Assembly: GCF_947502995.1 (NCBI RefSeq)
Contig: NZ_CANNBW010000013.1
Span: 1-64,000, forward strand
Length of the DNA: 64,000 nt
Direction of reading: 5' to 3'
Origin: an uncultured Tenacibaculum sp.
GTDB lineage: Bacteria; Bacteroidota; Bacteroidia; Flavobacteriales; Flavobacteriaceae
Part shown: one piece after another, positions 52,059 to 60,823 of the stretch
Numbering within the stretch: position 1 is the stretch's first letter
How the letters are laid out: each line of letters opens with the position of its first letter
The notes under the pieces: generated by a model
The model's database searches: none
What the model was told of the DNA's origin: nothing
The model's input: the letters and a program-made list of their open reading frames with translations, nothing else
Position numbers and translations under genes: made by a program

Positions 52059-52703
52059 ATGAAGTATTCAGTTGTTGTGGTAGACGATCATACGTTACTT
52101 TCACAAGCTATTGAAGGCATGGTTAATACTTTTGACAAATTTAAAGTATTGTACACATGCAAGAACGGAGGGGAGGTAAAAGAAAAATTTAAAGCTTCCC
52201 CCCGAAACATTCCAGACATTGTCTTGGTTGACGTTAACATGCCCGTTATGAACGGAATTGAGACCACCGAATGGATTGTTGCGAATTATCCAAATGTTCA
52301 TGTTCTAGCCCTTTCTGTTGAAGATGCAGACGGAACAATTCTAAAAATGCTTAAAGCAGGTGCCATTGGTTATCTCTTAAAAGATACCCAAAAAGAAGTA
52401 CTCGAAAAAGCATTATTAGAAATTATGGAGAATGGTTTCTATCACACTAGAAACGTAACTAACCTACTATTAGACTCAGTTTCCGGAAAAGGAAACAGAA
52501 ATCAAGTCAATTTCAAAGAAAATGAAATCAAGTTCATGCGATTAGCGTGTTCAGAACTCACCTACAAAGAGATTGCCGAAAAAATGTTTTTGAGTCCAAA
52601 AACAATTGACGGTTATCGAGACAGTTTATTTACCAAATTAGATGTCAGAAACAGAGTAGGTCTAGTTATGTATGCTATAAAGAACAAGATTTACACCCCT
52701 TAA
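52059..52703 (+). CDS. NarL-type response regulator
   Basis: The 214-residue protein has a receiver domain with the acidic pair in VVVDDHTLL and the phosphorylated aspartate in DIVLVDVNMPVMNG. A C-terminal LuxR-type helix-turn-helix follows (ACSELTYKEIAEKMFLSPKTIDGYRDSLFTKL). It forms a two-component pair with the preceding kinase. Its targets may include the neighbouring lipoproteins, but no binding site is known. Confidence 0.92.
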   Translation: MKYSVVVVDDHTLLSQAIEGMVNTFDKFKVLYTCKNGGEVKEKFKASPRNIPDIVLVDVNMPVMNGIETTEWIVANYPNVHVLALSVEDADGTILKMLKAGAIGYLLKDTQKEVLEKALLEIMENGFYHTRNVTNLLLDSVSGKGNRNQVNFKENEIKFMRLACSELTYKEIAEKMFLSPKTIDGYRDSLFTKLDVRNRVGLVMYAIKNKIYTP

Positions 52704-52827
52704 ATGATTTAAGAATTGCTCCCTTTATTTCATCAGTGAAAAATAACTCTAAAACAATTGTTTAGAGTAACATTTAATATGCGTACAGTTTTACTATTTT
52801 TAGAAATGGTATTCCATAATAAATCTA

Positions 52828-52835
52828 TAAATTTG
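52828..52835 (+). promoter_or_regulatory. -7 box of rbfA, four bases before the start codon
   Basis: TAAATTTG ends only four bases before the rbfA ATG. If used, the transcript would start at or next to the start codon, giving a leaderless message. Confidence 0.5.
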
Positions 52836-52839
52836 CACT

Positions 52840-53235
52840 ATGGAAGAAACTAATAGACAGCGAAAGATAGCAGGAGTACTACAAAAGGACTTAGTTGAAG
52901 TTTTACAGCGTGCTGCTCAAGATGGAATGAAGGGAGTAATTATTTCTGTATCGAAAGTATCGGTTACAGCAGATTTAGGTGTGGCTAAAGTTTTTTTAAG
53001 CGTTTTTCCTTCAGATAAAAGAGATGAAATTTTAGAAGGAGTAAAATCTAATACTCCATTAATTCGTCATGAATTATCACAAAGAACAAAAAATCAATTA
53101 AGAAGAATGCCTGAATTGTTGTTTTTTGGAGATGATAGTTTAGATTATATTGAAGAAATAGATAAGTCTTTAAAAGGAGAAGATACAGATCCTATAAAAA
53201 ATCCTGAAATATTACCACGTCGTCAAAAAAGATAA
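52840..53235 (+). CDS. rbfA: Ribosome-binding factor A
   Basis: RbfA helps mature the 30S subunit, notably the 5' end of 16S rRNA. The 131-residue protein starts METNRQRKIAGVLQKDL-like (MEETNRQRKIAGVLQ) and has the conserved VTADLGVAKVFLSVFP and LRRMPELLFFGDDSLDY segments. The gene lies just before a LolC/E-like permease, a common order in Flavobacteriia. Confidence 0.94.
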   Translation: MEETNRQRKIAGVLQKDLVEVLQRAAQDGMKGVIISVSKVSVTADLGVAKVFLSVFPSDKRDEILEGVKSNTPLIRHELSQRTKNQLRRMPELLFFGDDSLDYIEEIDKSLKGEDTDPIKNPEILPRRQKR

Positions 53236-53275
53236 TCGAGAATAATTGTTACATTGCCAATAATTTTAGTAACAA

Positions 53276-54472
53276 TTGAATTTCCCATTATACATAGCAA
53301 AACGCTATTTGCGATCTAAGAATAGCACTAATGCAGTAAATATAATTACCATTATAGCAATGCTTGGTGTAATTATAGGTACTCTAGCTTTATTTATTAT
53401 TTTATCAGGTTTTTCTGGATTAAGAAATTATAGCTATTCTATGTTAGATAGTTCAGATCCAGATATTAAAATTACAGCTAGAAAAGGAAAGAGTTTTTTA
53501 TATACCAAAGAGTTAGATGAAGCTTTAGTTTCAAATACCAAAATTGCAGATTTTTCAAAAGTTTTAGAAGAGCGTGCCTTTTTAAAGTATGGAGATAAAA
53601 ACCATATTGCATACATAAAAGGAGTAGATGTAAATTATACAGATGTTTTAGCTGTAGACTCAATTTTATGGTCTGGAGATTGGATAAATCGTGAGTTTAA
53701 AAATACAGCAGTTGTTGGTTATGGAATTTACAATAAGTTATCCATTCAAAATTACCTAAGACCTTTGGTAGTTTTTATGCCTAAACCAGGTACGGGAATT
53801 ATTAATCCAAATAACGCATATCGTTCTGTAAACACTCAAGTAACTGGGATATATGGTGGTTCAGAAGAATTTCGAAATAAGTTTGTTTTTACGGAATTAC
53901 ATGTTGCTCAAGAATTAATGGGCTATGAACCAAATAAAATCTCTGGAGTTGAATTAAAAGTAAGAAACCCAGAACTTGTAGATGATATATCAAAAGATTT
54001 ACAAAAAGAGCTAGGAGACACTTATAAAGTTCAAACAAGAGCAGAGTTAAATGAATTAATTTTAAAAGTAATTAATACAGAGAATTTTGTGTCGTATTTA
54101 ATTTTTACTTTAATAGTAATTATTGCATTGTTTAATTTAATTGGAGCAATAATTATGATGATTATCGATAAAAGAAAAAATTTAAAAACGTTATTAAATA
54201 TTGGAGCATCAGTAAAAGATATAAAAAGAATTTTTGTGCTTCAAGGTTCATTATTAAGTGTGGTAGGAATGCTAATAGGCTTATTTATAGGGATAAGTTT
54301 AGTATTTCTTCAAAAACATTTCGGTTGGTTTAAAATAAGTCCAGAATTAGCCTATCCAGTAGAATTTAAATGGTTTAACTTAATAACTGTTGTTATCACC
54401 ATTTTAACTTTAGGCTTTTTAGCTTCAAAAATTGCAGGTAGCAGAATAACAAAAGAGTTTATAGAAAGTTAA
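53276..54472 (+). CDS. FtsX-like ABC permease (LolC/E type)
   Basis: The 398-residue permease starts at a TTG (MNFPLYIAKRYLRSKNSTNAVNIIT; no ATG gives a complete N-terminus). It has one N-terminal span, a periplasmic MacB-like domain (about 55-260), and three C-terminal spans. This organisation fits LolC/LolE, which detach lipoproteins from the inner membrane. No ATPase gene is adjacent. Hence the role is by family only. Confidence 0.88.
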   Translation: MNFPLYIAKRYLRSKNSTNAVNIITIIAMLGVIIGTLALFIILSGFSGLRNYSYSMLDSSDPDIKITARKGKSFLYTKELDEALVSNTKIADFSKVLEERAFLKYGDKNHIAYIKGVDVNYTDVLAVDSILWSGDWINREFKNTAVVGYGIYNKLSIQNYLRPLVVFMPKPGTGIINPNNAYRSVNTQVTGIYGGSEEFRNKFVFTELHVAQELMGYEPNKISGVELKVRNPELVDDISKDLQKELGDTYKVQTRAELNELILKVINTENFVSYLIFTLIVIIALFNLIGAIIMMIIDKRKNLKTLLNIGASVKDIKRIFVLQGSLLSVVGMLIGLFIGISLVFLQKHFGWFKISPELAYPVEFKWFNLITVVITILTLGFLASKIAGSRITKEFIES

Positions 54473-54500
54473 AATTTCTAAAGTATTGATTTAAAAATAA

Positions 54501-54590
54501 AACCCAGCGCTAGGATATTTTATTTATAGATAAATACATGTTTCTTTTTAGTGATCTATTTTTCAAGATTTAATTTATGTTTCATGTATA
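54501..54590. repeat. Diverged direct repeat, copy A
   Basis: Starts with AACCCAGCGCT and shares TTTCTTTTTAGTGATCTATT, CAAGATTTA and TTTATGTTTCAT with copy B. Small differences, including a changed middle, suggest an old duplication. Confidence 0.7.
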
Positions 54591-54800
54591 AGATCATGTG
54601 TATTGTGAATCTAAGTATGATAACTTTTATGATTCATTCATTTACATTACTTATGACACAAAAATTTATAAAAGGTCACATCGTGTTTAAATTCAGTAAA
54701 ATATATGGAATTGTATAAAAAGGTAACTTGAGTAAATTCCGAATTGGAACTACTCAAATTAGAAGCATTTGAATTAGTATGGTGTACTATATTTTAATAT

Positions 54801-54893
54801 AACCCAGCGCTGAGTATTAGTTTTTCCATTATACAAATGTTTCTTTTTAGTGATCTATTCTTTCAAGATTTACTTTATGTTTCATTTATATAA
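54801..54893. repeat. Diverged direct repeat, copy B
   Basis: Starts with AACCCAGCGCT and follows the pattern of copy A. The distance between the copies is 300 bp. Confidence 0.7.
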
Positions 54894-54974
54894 GTAAAAA
54901 TGGATTAATTAATTGTGAATAATTAAGGGATTATTTTAATTAACTAACACTGTAAAGATACTATATGTAAATAT

Positions 54975-55006
54975 TAAAAAAGCTGAGTTTTGGATACAAC
55001 TCAGCT
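54975..55006 (-). terminator. Terminator after dusB
   Basis: AGCTGAGTT/AACTCAGCT forms a nine-base-pair stem, with a T-run on the minus strand. Confidence 0.8.
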
Positions 55007-55046
55007 AATTATCGATAAACGGTTTTATAATTTAGATGAATGGTAA

Positions 55047-56048
55047 TTATTTAATTTCAGGAATTCTGGTATTACCAAACTTATTTTGAATTTCATCAAA
55101 AGCATTAAAAACGTCCTGAGGATCATCAGAAGTTACCAGCTTTAATCGATATTCTTTAAAGTGAGGAATACCTTTAAAATAATTTGTGTAGTGTCTACGT
55201 GTTTCAACTACTCCTAAGTGTTCACCTTTCCAATCTATAGACATTTGTAAGTGACGACGAGCCACTTCTACACGTTCAGCAATTGTAGGTTTTGGTAAAT
55301 GCTCACCAGTTTTAAAGAAATGTTTTACTTCATTAAAAAACCAAGGATAACCAATAGAAGCTCTACCGATCATTGCCCCATCTAATCCATAAGAATCTCG
55401 CATTTCCATAGCCTTTTCAGGAGAATCAACATCACCATTTCCAAATACAGGAATATGCATTCTAGGATTGTTTTTTACATCAGCAATTGGTCTCCAATCT
55501 GCAGAACCTTTGTACATCTGCGCACGAGTACGACCATGAATAGAAATCGCTTTAATTCCAACGTCTTGTAAACGTTCAGCAACTTCTACAATTCGAATTG
55601 AATCATGATCCCAACCCAAACGAGTCTTAACAGTAACCGGTAAATCTGTATGTTTTACCATAGCTTCAGTAAGTTTTACCATTAGGTCGATATCTTTTAA
55701 AATACCTGCTCCAGCTCCTTTAGAAACTACTTTTTTTACTGGACAACCAAAGTTAATGTCAATAATGTCTGGTTTGGTTTTTTCTACAATTTCTATAGAA
55801 CGTAACATAGAATCCATATTAGCACCAAAAATTTGAATACCAACAGGACGCTCTTTTTCATAAATATCGAGTTTAATAACGCTTTTTGCTGCGTCACGAA
55901 TTAATCCTTCTGAAGAAATAAACTCAGTATATACTACATCTGCACCATTTTCTTTACATAGTGCTCTAAAAGGCGGATCACTAACATCTTCCATTGGAGC
56001 TAAAAGCAATGGAAAATCAGGAAGTTCTATGTTGTCTATCTTTACCAT
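55047..56048 (-). CDS. dusB: tRNA-dihydrouridine synthase
   Basis: The flavin enzyme reduces uridines in the D-loop of tRNA. The 333-residue protein has LLAPMEDVSDPPFRALC near the N-terminus and NFGCPVKKVVSKGAGAG with the catalytic cysteine (about residue 101). It also has VKTRLGWD and the SIHGRTRAQMYKG segment. It stands alone with a terminator downstream and is divergent from the Lgt-like gene. Confidence 0.94.
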   Translation of the reverse strand: MVKIDNIELPDFPLLLAPMEDVSDPPFRALCKENGADVVYTEFISSEGLIRDAAKSVIKLDIYEKERPVGIQIFGANMDSMLRSIEIVEKTKPDIIDINFGCPVKKVVSKGAGAGILKDIDLMVKLTEAMVKHTDLPVTVKTRLGWDHDSIRIVEVAERLQDVGIKAISIHGRTRAQMYKGSADWRPIADVKNNPRMHIPVFGNGDVDSPEKAMEMRDSYGLDGAMIGRASIGYPWFFNEVKHFFKTGEHLPKPTIAERVEVARRHLQMSIDWKGEHLGVVETRRHYTNYFKGIPHFKEYRLKLVTSDDPQDVFNAFDEIQNKFGNTRIPEIK

Positions 56049-56097
56049 AATTCAAAAAATCGTTGCAAAATTACTGTTTTTTTATAGAATGATTTTA

Positions 56098-56105
56098 TAA
56101 GTTTG
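56098..56105 (+). promoter_or_regulatory. -7 box of the Lgt-like gene
   Basis: TAAGTTTG matches TAnnTTTG, 19 bp before the TTG start. Confidence 0.5.
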
Positions 56106-56124
56106 AAATCATCTAAAAAATAAA

Positions 56125-56865
56125 TTGTTGGAAATCCCTTTTGAACCTATACTTTTTGGTGTAAAAGTTAATATTCATTTGATATTAGAATACTTAGCCT
56201 TTTTTCTTGGATATCGATATTATGCATTCTTGAAAAAAAGATCAAAAGATCATATTCCATCAGAAAATAGACTTTATATTATTCTAGGAGCAGCTCTTGG
56301 AGCTTTTTTCGGCTCGAGAATAGTTGGGTTCTTAGAACATCCCGTTATCGCAATACAGCAATCTTTCTTATACATTTTTAATGTGAAAACTATTATGGGA
56401 GGTTTGTTTGGAGGTTTGTTAGGAGTGGAGATTTCTAAAAAGATTATTGGTGAAAAACAATCTTCAGGAGATTTGTTTACGTTACCAATTATTCTTGGAA
56501 TTTTTATTGGTAGAATAGGTTGTTTCTTAACAGGAATAAAAGAGTTTACTTACGGACAAGAAACTTCTTTTTTTATGGGAATGGATTTAGGAGATGGAAT
56601 TTTAAGGCATCCTTTAGCATTATATGAATTGATTTTTTTAGTCCTGTTATTTTTTCTTTTGAAATCTTTTCGAAGCAAATTCTCAGTAAACGGAGATCTG
56701 TTTAAGGTTTTTATGTTGAGTTATTTTGGATTCCGTTTTTGTATTGAATTCTTAAAACCAAATCAGTTTTTTGTTTTCGGACTTAGTTCGATTCAAATAT
56801 TATGTATAACTTGTTGGTTATATTACTATAAATTTATTTTAAAAGCTATGAAATATGCCCGTTAG
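56125..56865 (+). CDS. Lgt-family transferase, divergent
   Basis: The 246-residue membrane protein (start at TTG) resembles prolipoprotein diacylglyceryl transferase. It has about seven spans, a GRIGCFLTGIKEFTYG segment corresponding to the Lgt arginine motif, and RHPLALYE matching RHPSQLYE. The central HGG motif of Lgt is not seen; IMGGLFGG is in its place. It may therefore act on other substrates. It is coupled (11-bp overlap) to a radical SAM gene, an unusual partnership. Canonical Lgt is probably elsewhere. Confidence 0.8.
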   Translation: MLEIPFEPILFGVKVNIHLILEYLAFFLGYRYYAFLKKRSKDHIPSENRLYIILGAALGAFFGSRIVGFLEHPVIAIQQSFLYIFNVKTIMGGLFGGLLGVEISKKIIGEKQSSGDLFTLPIILGIFIGRIGCFLTGIKEFTYGQETSFFMGMDLGDGILRHPLALYELIFLVLLFFLLKSFRSKFSVNGDLFKVFMLSYFGFRFCIEFLKPNQFFVFGLSSIQILCITCWLYYYKFILKAMKYAR

Positions 56866-58249
56866 AAAATATACGTATTACGATTTTACATTGAGTTTAT
56901 GTCCTGAATGTTTAAGAAGAGTAGATGCTAAAATCGTATTTGAAGATAATAAAGTGTACATGTTAAAACGTTGTCCTGAACATGGCAATTCAAAAGTTTT
57001 AATAGCAGACGATGTAGAATATTATAAAAACATTAGAAACTATAACAAACCATCGGAAACGCCTTATACATTCAATACTAAAACACATTATGGTTGTCCG
57101 TACGATTGTGGATTATGTCCAGATCATGAACAACATTCATGTTTAACAGTTTTAGAAGTAACAGATCGATGCAATTTAACTTGTCCGACTTGTTACGCAG
57201 GATCTTCACCAACGTATGGAAGACACAGAACTTTGGAAGAGATAAAGAAAATGTTAGACATTATTGTTAAGAATGAAAAAGAACCTGATGTAGTTCAAAT
57301 AAGCGGAGGCGAGCCAACAGTTCATCCACAGTTTTTTGAAATTTTAGATTACGCTAAAACGTTACCGATTCGTCATTTAATGCTGAATACTAATGGAATT
57401 AAAATAGCAAAAGACAAAGCATTTGTACAAAGGCTAAAAACCTATACGCCAGATTTTGAAATTTATTTACAGTTTGATTCTTTTAGAGATGAGGTTTTAC
57501 AGCAAATGCGAGGGGCAGATTTATCTGAAATTCGAAAACAAGCAATAGCAAACCTGAATGAAGTTAATTTATCAACGACCTTAGTGGTAACACTTCAAAA
57601 AGGATTGAATGATGATGAAATTGGAGAAATTATCGAATATGCTTTGCAACAACAATGTGTTCGAGGTGTTACATTTCAACCTACACAAATAGCTGGTCGA
57701 TTAGAAAATTTCGATCCAGAAAAAGATCGATTAACACTAACAGAAGTTCGAAGAAAAATATTGGAACAATCTCCTGTTTTTAATTCAGATGATTTAATTC
57801 CAGTTCCTTGTAATCCTGATGCTTTAGTGATGGGTTATGCTTTAAAATTAGGAGGAGAAGTATTTCCGTTAACACGTTATGTAAATCCTGCTGATTTATT
57901 AGATAATAGTAAAAACACTATTGTTTATGAGCAAGATGAACAACTGCACGGAAAAATGATAGAATTATTTAGTACAGGAAATTCTGTAGAAGTAGCTCAA
58001 GAAAATTTAAAGTCGATTATGTGTTGTTTGCCTAATATCGATGCACCAAATTTGGGTTACGACAATTTGTTTCGAATAATTATTATGCAGTTTATTGATG
58101 CTTATAATTTTGATGTAAGAGCAATTAAAAAATCGTGTGTTCATATTGTGGATAAAGACTATAAAATTATTCCGTTCGAAACTATGAATCTGTTTTACAG
58201 AGACGATAAAAAACAACGTTTAGAAGAACTTAAAAAAGAAAGCATATGA
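56855..58249 (+). CDS. Radical SAM enzyme, Tes/MJ0619-like
   Basis: The 464-residue protein has an N-terminal zinc-ribbon-like pair (CPEC, CPEH), a cysteine-rich GCPYDCGLCPDHEQHSC segment, and the radical SAM motif CNLTCPTC (about residue 108). The QISGGEPTVHPQF region of the SAM site follows. This order is that of the tetraether-lipid synthase / MJ0619 family, where the reaction joins or modifies lipid chains. The gene overlaps the Lgt-like gene and the next small membrane-protein gene, forming a tight cluster. The exact substrate is unknown. Confidence 0.85.
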   Translation: MPVRKYTYYDFTLSLCPECLRRVDAKIVFEDNKVYMLKRCPEHGNSKVLIADDVEYYKNIRNYNKPSETPYTFNTKTHYGCPYDCGLCPDHEQHSCLTVLEVTDRCNLTCPTCYAGSSPTYGRHRTLEEIKKMLDIIVKNEKEPDVVQISGGEPTVHPQFFEILDYAKTLPIRHLMLNTNGIKIAKDKAFVQRLKTYTPDFEIYLQFDSFRDEVLQQMRGADLSEIRKQAIANLNEVNLSTTLVVTLQKGLNDDEIGEIIEYALQQQCVRGVTFQPTQIAGRLENFDPEKDRLTLTEVRRKILEQSPVFNSDDLIPVPCNPDALVMGYALKLGGEVFPLTRYVNPADLLDNSKNTIVYEQDEQLHGKMIELFSTGNSVEVAQENLKSIMCCLPNIDAPNLGYDNLFRIIIMQFIDAYNFDVRAIKKSCVHIVDKDYKIIPFETMNLFYRDDKKQRLEELKKESI

Positions 58250-58443
58250 ATTTTTTAGAAGTAGGAGATTTATCAGGACTATTCACCATAATTATATTAA
58301 TTATGTTCGGTCCACCTTTGTTGTTAGTAATTATCGGATTTTCAGTTAAAAAGAAAAATAAAGAAGCAGCAACTGTATTATTTATTTTGGCAGCGCTTTA
58401 TGTTTTAGTTGGCCTAGGAATGTGTTTCGGAGGTTTAGCATAA
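58246..58443 (+). CDS. Tiny two-span membrane protein
   Basis: The 65-residue protein has two hydrophobic segments (residues 10-30 and 41-61) with a KKKNKEA turn. It overlaps the radical SAM gene by 4 bp, so it is translationally coupled. A membrane partner for that enzyme is possible; no homologue is recognised. Confidence 0.72.
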   Translation: MNFLEVGDLSGLFTIIILIMFGPPLLLVIIGFSVKKKNKEAATVLFILAALYVLVGLGMCFGGLA

Positions 58444-58534
58444 ACAATTATTTTTTACGTTACAATTGAAAAATTAGTATTAATTACTTCGATGTATATT
58501 CAGCTATCTTTAAATTTCATTAAATACATTGATT

Positions 58535-59530
58535 TTGAAAAAATACAATTGGGCTATTTTAGGTTGTGGATGGATTGCTGAAATTTTTGCAGGAGATTTA
58601 AAAACGCTTAATGATGCTGTTTTATATGCGACAGCATCTAGAGATATAAAAAAGGCGGAAAAGTTTGCAGATCAGTTTGGTTTTCAAAAAGCTTATGGTA
58701 ATTATAGAGAAATGTTAGAAGATGAAAACGTTGATATCGTTTATATAGCAACACCTCATACATTTCATTGTGAACATACGTTACTTTCGTTGCAACATAA
58801 AAAAGCTGTTTTATGTGAAAAAGCTTTTGCAATTAATGAAATAGAAGTTCAAGCCATGATTACTGCTTCTAAAAAAGAAAAAACGTTTTTAATGGAGGCT
58901 TTTTGGACACGTTTGGTTCCTACATTCAAAAAAGTTTTAGCTATTATAAAATCAAAAGAATTGGGTGAGTTAAAAGTCGTTCAGTCAGATTTTATGTTTT
59001 ATGGAGCTTATAATGAAAATAGCAGATTGTATAACCTAGACTTAGGAGGTGGCGCTTTATTAGATATCGGAATTTATCCTGTTTTTACCGCCCTTCAAAC
59101 TTTAGGAATTCCAGATAATATTATAGCGAATGCGATTAAAAGTCCCACGGGTTCAGACGAACATATCGATATAATTTTTGAATACGAAAATCAGAAGAGA
59201 GCATATTTAAGAGCAGGTTTTACTTGCGACGCTCCAAATTACTCTATTTTCCATTTTGAAAAAGGAACTGTTCAAATTTCTAGAGAGATGAATTGTCCGA
59301 TTATTATAAAAACTGAAGATGGAATTCAAGAATTAAAAGAAAATGATGGAGAAGGTTATGGATATTACTTTGAGGCTGCACACGTCATGGAATGTTTAGA
59401 CAAAGATTTAATTGAAAGTCCAATTTTATCTAATAATTTTAGTTTAGAACTTATTCAAACTTTAGATAAAATTAGAAAAACAATAGACCTAACTTACCCC
59501 AATCATGATGGAGTAAGTAGATCTAATTAA
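58535..59530 (+). CDS. Gfo/Idh/MocA-family oxidoreductase
   Basis: The 331-residue NAD(P)-dependent oxidoreductase has a Rossmann motif (WAILGCGWIAEIF) and the conserved ATPHTFHCEH and CEKAFAINE (with EK) segments typical of the family. It starts at a TTG (58535; another TTG at 58529 is equally possible). Substrate unknown, probably a sugar or trans-dihydrodiol. Single gene; the next gene is convergent. Confidence 0.88.
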   Translation: MKKYNWAILGCGWIAEIFAGDLKTLNDAVLYATASRDIKKAEKFADQFGFQKAYGNYREMLEDENVDIVYIATPHTFHCEHTLLSLQHKKAVLCEKAFAINEIEVQAMITASKKEKTFLMEAFWTRLVPTFKKVLAIIKSKELGELKVVQSDFMFYGAYNENSRLYNLDLGGGALLDIGIYPVFTALQTLGIPDNIIANAIKSPTGSDEHIDIIFEYENQKRAYLRAGFTCDAPNYSIFHFEKGTVQISREMNCPIIIKTEDGIQELKENDGEGYGYYFEAAHVMECLDKDLIESPILSNNFSLELIQTLDKIRKTIDLTYPNHDGVSRSN

Positions 59531-59549
59531 AAAGGACCGTATTTATTTA

Positions 59550-60452
59550 CTAAAATACTCTCACAATGTTAAAACCAAAAGCAATATCCCCCCCGGCGTT
59601 GCTTATATATCCTGGTTCATTTGACGATTGTGCATTTGTAAATAGTAATTGAAAAACATGACCTCCCGTTTCAATATCTACACCAAACGTATAGGGATTG
59701 TAAAAAATTGAGTTTTCGTCTCTGCTAAAATTATGTACATATTCTGCATTTAAACTCACACGTTTACTTAGTTTTAAGCGACCGCCAAATCCCATGGCAA
59801 ATTGGTTATGATTTGCAGCTCCTGTTTCTTCTAAAATTTGTAAATTTTCTCTTACATAAGTAGGTGCAAATTCAAAAGAGAAACGTTTAGAAAATCTATG
59901 TGATGCTAATAATTGAACAGCATAACTCATTCTATCGCCATCTTGTAACGTGTAGTTAGAAAATCTACTGTTACTTAATTCTGTGTTAATATTTGCAGTA
60001 GCATAACCTACTAAGTTAAAAGGAAAAGTTTCCGATTGTTTTGTAAATCTACTTTTAACAGCCAAAGCGACTGTTTTTTCAAAAGATTCTCTACTTAAGC
60101 TGAATTGTGTTCCTTCCCAAAAACTATATAAAAGTTCAATTTTAGTATTGGCCTGATCTAAACCTAAAAATGTATCAAAACCATCTTTTAAAGGTCCAAA
60201 TCTATGTGAAACAATTAAGTATAATTCTCCTTTGTCACCTATTTTTGTTGATTGAAGATTACCAATTTTTAATGTTTTAAAAGCTGGTAGTTCAAATTTG
60301 TTTTGTGACTTTTTATTTTTGTTAGACTTCTCAGTTGTTTCTTCGTTACTATAATCATCTAATTCGTTAAGTAAATCATCTTGAGCAAAAAGAAGACTTG
60401 TTTGTATAGCAAGTAAAAAGAAGAAAAGAAGTGTTATTTTTTTAATGTGCAT
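59550..60452 (-). CDS. DUF5777-like outer-membrane beta-barrel protein
   Basis: The 300-residue protein has a signal peptide (MHIKKITLLFFFLLAIQTSLLFAQ) and many amphipathic strands such as GDKGELYLIVSHRFGPLKDGF, SAKLSKRVSLNAEYVH-like segments, and a phenylalanine C-terminus (RVF). It fits the DUF5777 barrel family of Bacteroidota. It overlaps the OB-fold gene by 19 bp, in an operon with YceI and a haem lipoprotein. Confidence 0.75.
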   Translation of the reverse strand: MHIKKITLLFFFLLAIQTSLLFAQDDLLNELDDYSNEETTEKSNKNKKSQNKFELPAFKTLKIGNLQSTKIGDKGELYLIVSHRFGPLKDGFDTFLGLDQANTKIELLYSFWEGTQFSLSRESFEKTVALAVKSRFTKQSETFPFNLVGYATANINTELSNSRFSNYTLQDGDRMSYAVQLLASHRFSKRFSFEFAPTYVRENLQILEETGAANHNQFAMGFGGRLKLSKRVSLNAEYVHNFSRDENSIFYNPYTFGVDIETGGHVFQLLFTNAQSSNEPGYISNAGGDIAFGFNIVRVF

Positions 60453-60823
60453 TGGTTTAGTTTTAGTTCATTTAATAGATCATCGTAACCTATAACCATT
60501 CCTTTAATAGTGATAGTTTGATTTTCCTTCAATGTATTTAAATTTTGATTTTCAGAAAATTGACAAAATACATTTTCATCGATAACTACACCTTCATCAT
60601 TTATTGTCGATATGGTTCCAGTAATTTGAATAATTTTAGAATTCCATTCTGAAATATTAGTGCCATTTTGAGTAATGAATTCTTTTGAAGAACCTTCAAA
60701 CGAAGGTTTAATTTCAGAAACTTCTTGAGGTTTTTGAAAGACATAACTGTAAGTTCCAAAACCAACTATGGCAATTAAAGAAAGTGTGATTAATAGTTTT
60801 TTATTTTTTTTCAGAAAGCTCAT
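60434..60823 (-). CDS. Membrane-anchored OB-fold protein (tRNA_anti-like)
   Basis: The 129-residue protein has an N-terminal membrane anchor (KLLITLSLIAIVGFGTYSYVF) and an OB-like domain with EWNSKIIQITGTISTINDEGVVIDENVFCQF and TITIKGMVIGYDDLLNELKLNQC. Such domains bind oligonucleotides or small ligands. The gene overlaps both neighbours (19 and 23 bp), so the operon is translationally coupled. Function unknown. Confidence 0.72.
   Translation of the reverse strand: MSFLKKNKKLLITLSLIAIVGFGTYSYVFQKPQEVSEIKPSFEGSSKEFITQNGTNISEWNSKIIQITGTISTINDEGVVIDENVFCQFSENQNLNTLKENQTITIKGMVIGYDDLLNELKLNQCTLKK

Larger units (their letters stand above)
54473..55046. other. Gene-free region carrying two diverged direct repeats
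   Basis: These 574 bp between the permease and dusB genes contain no plausible gene. Two copies of a roughly 90-bp motif (54501-54590 and 54801-54893) are the main feature, plus the dusB terminator near the end. No tRNA or insertion sequence is recognised. Confidence 0.75.
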
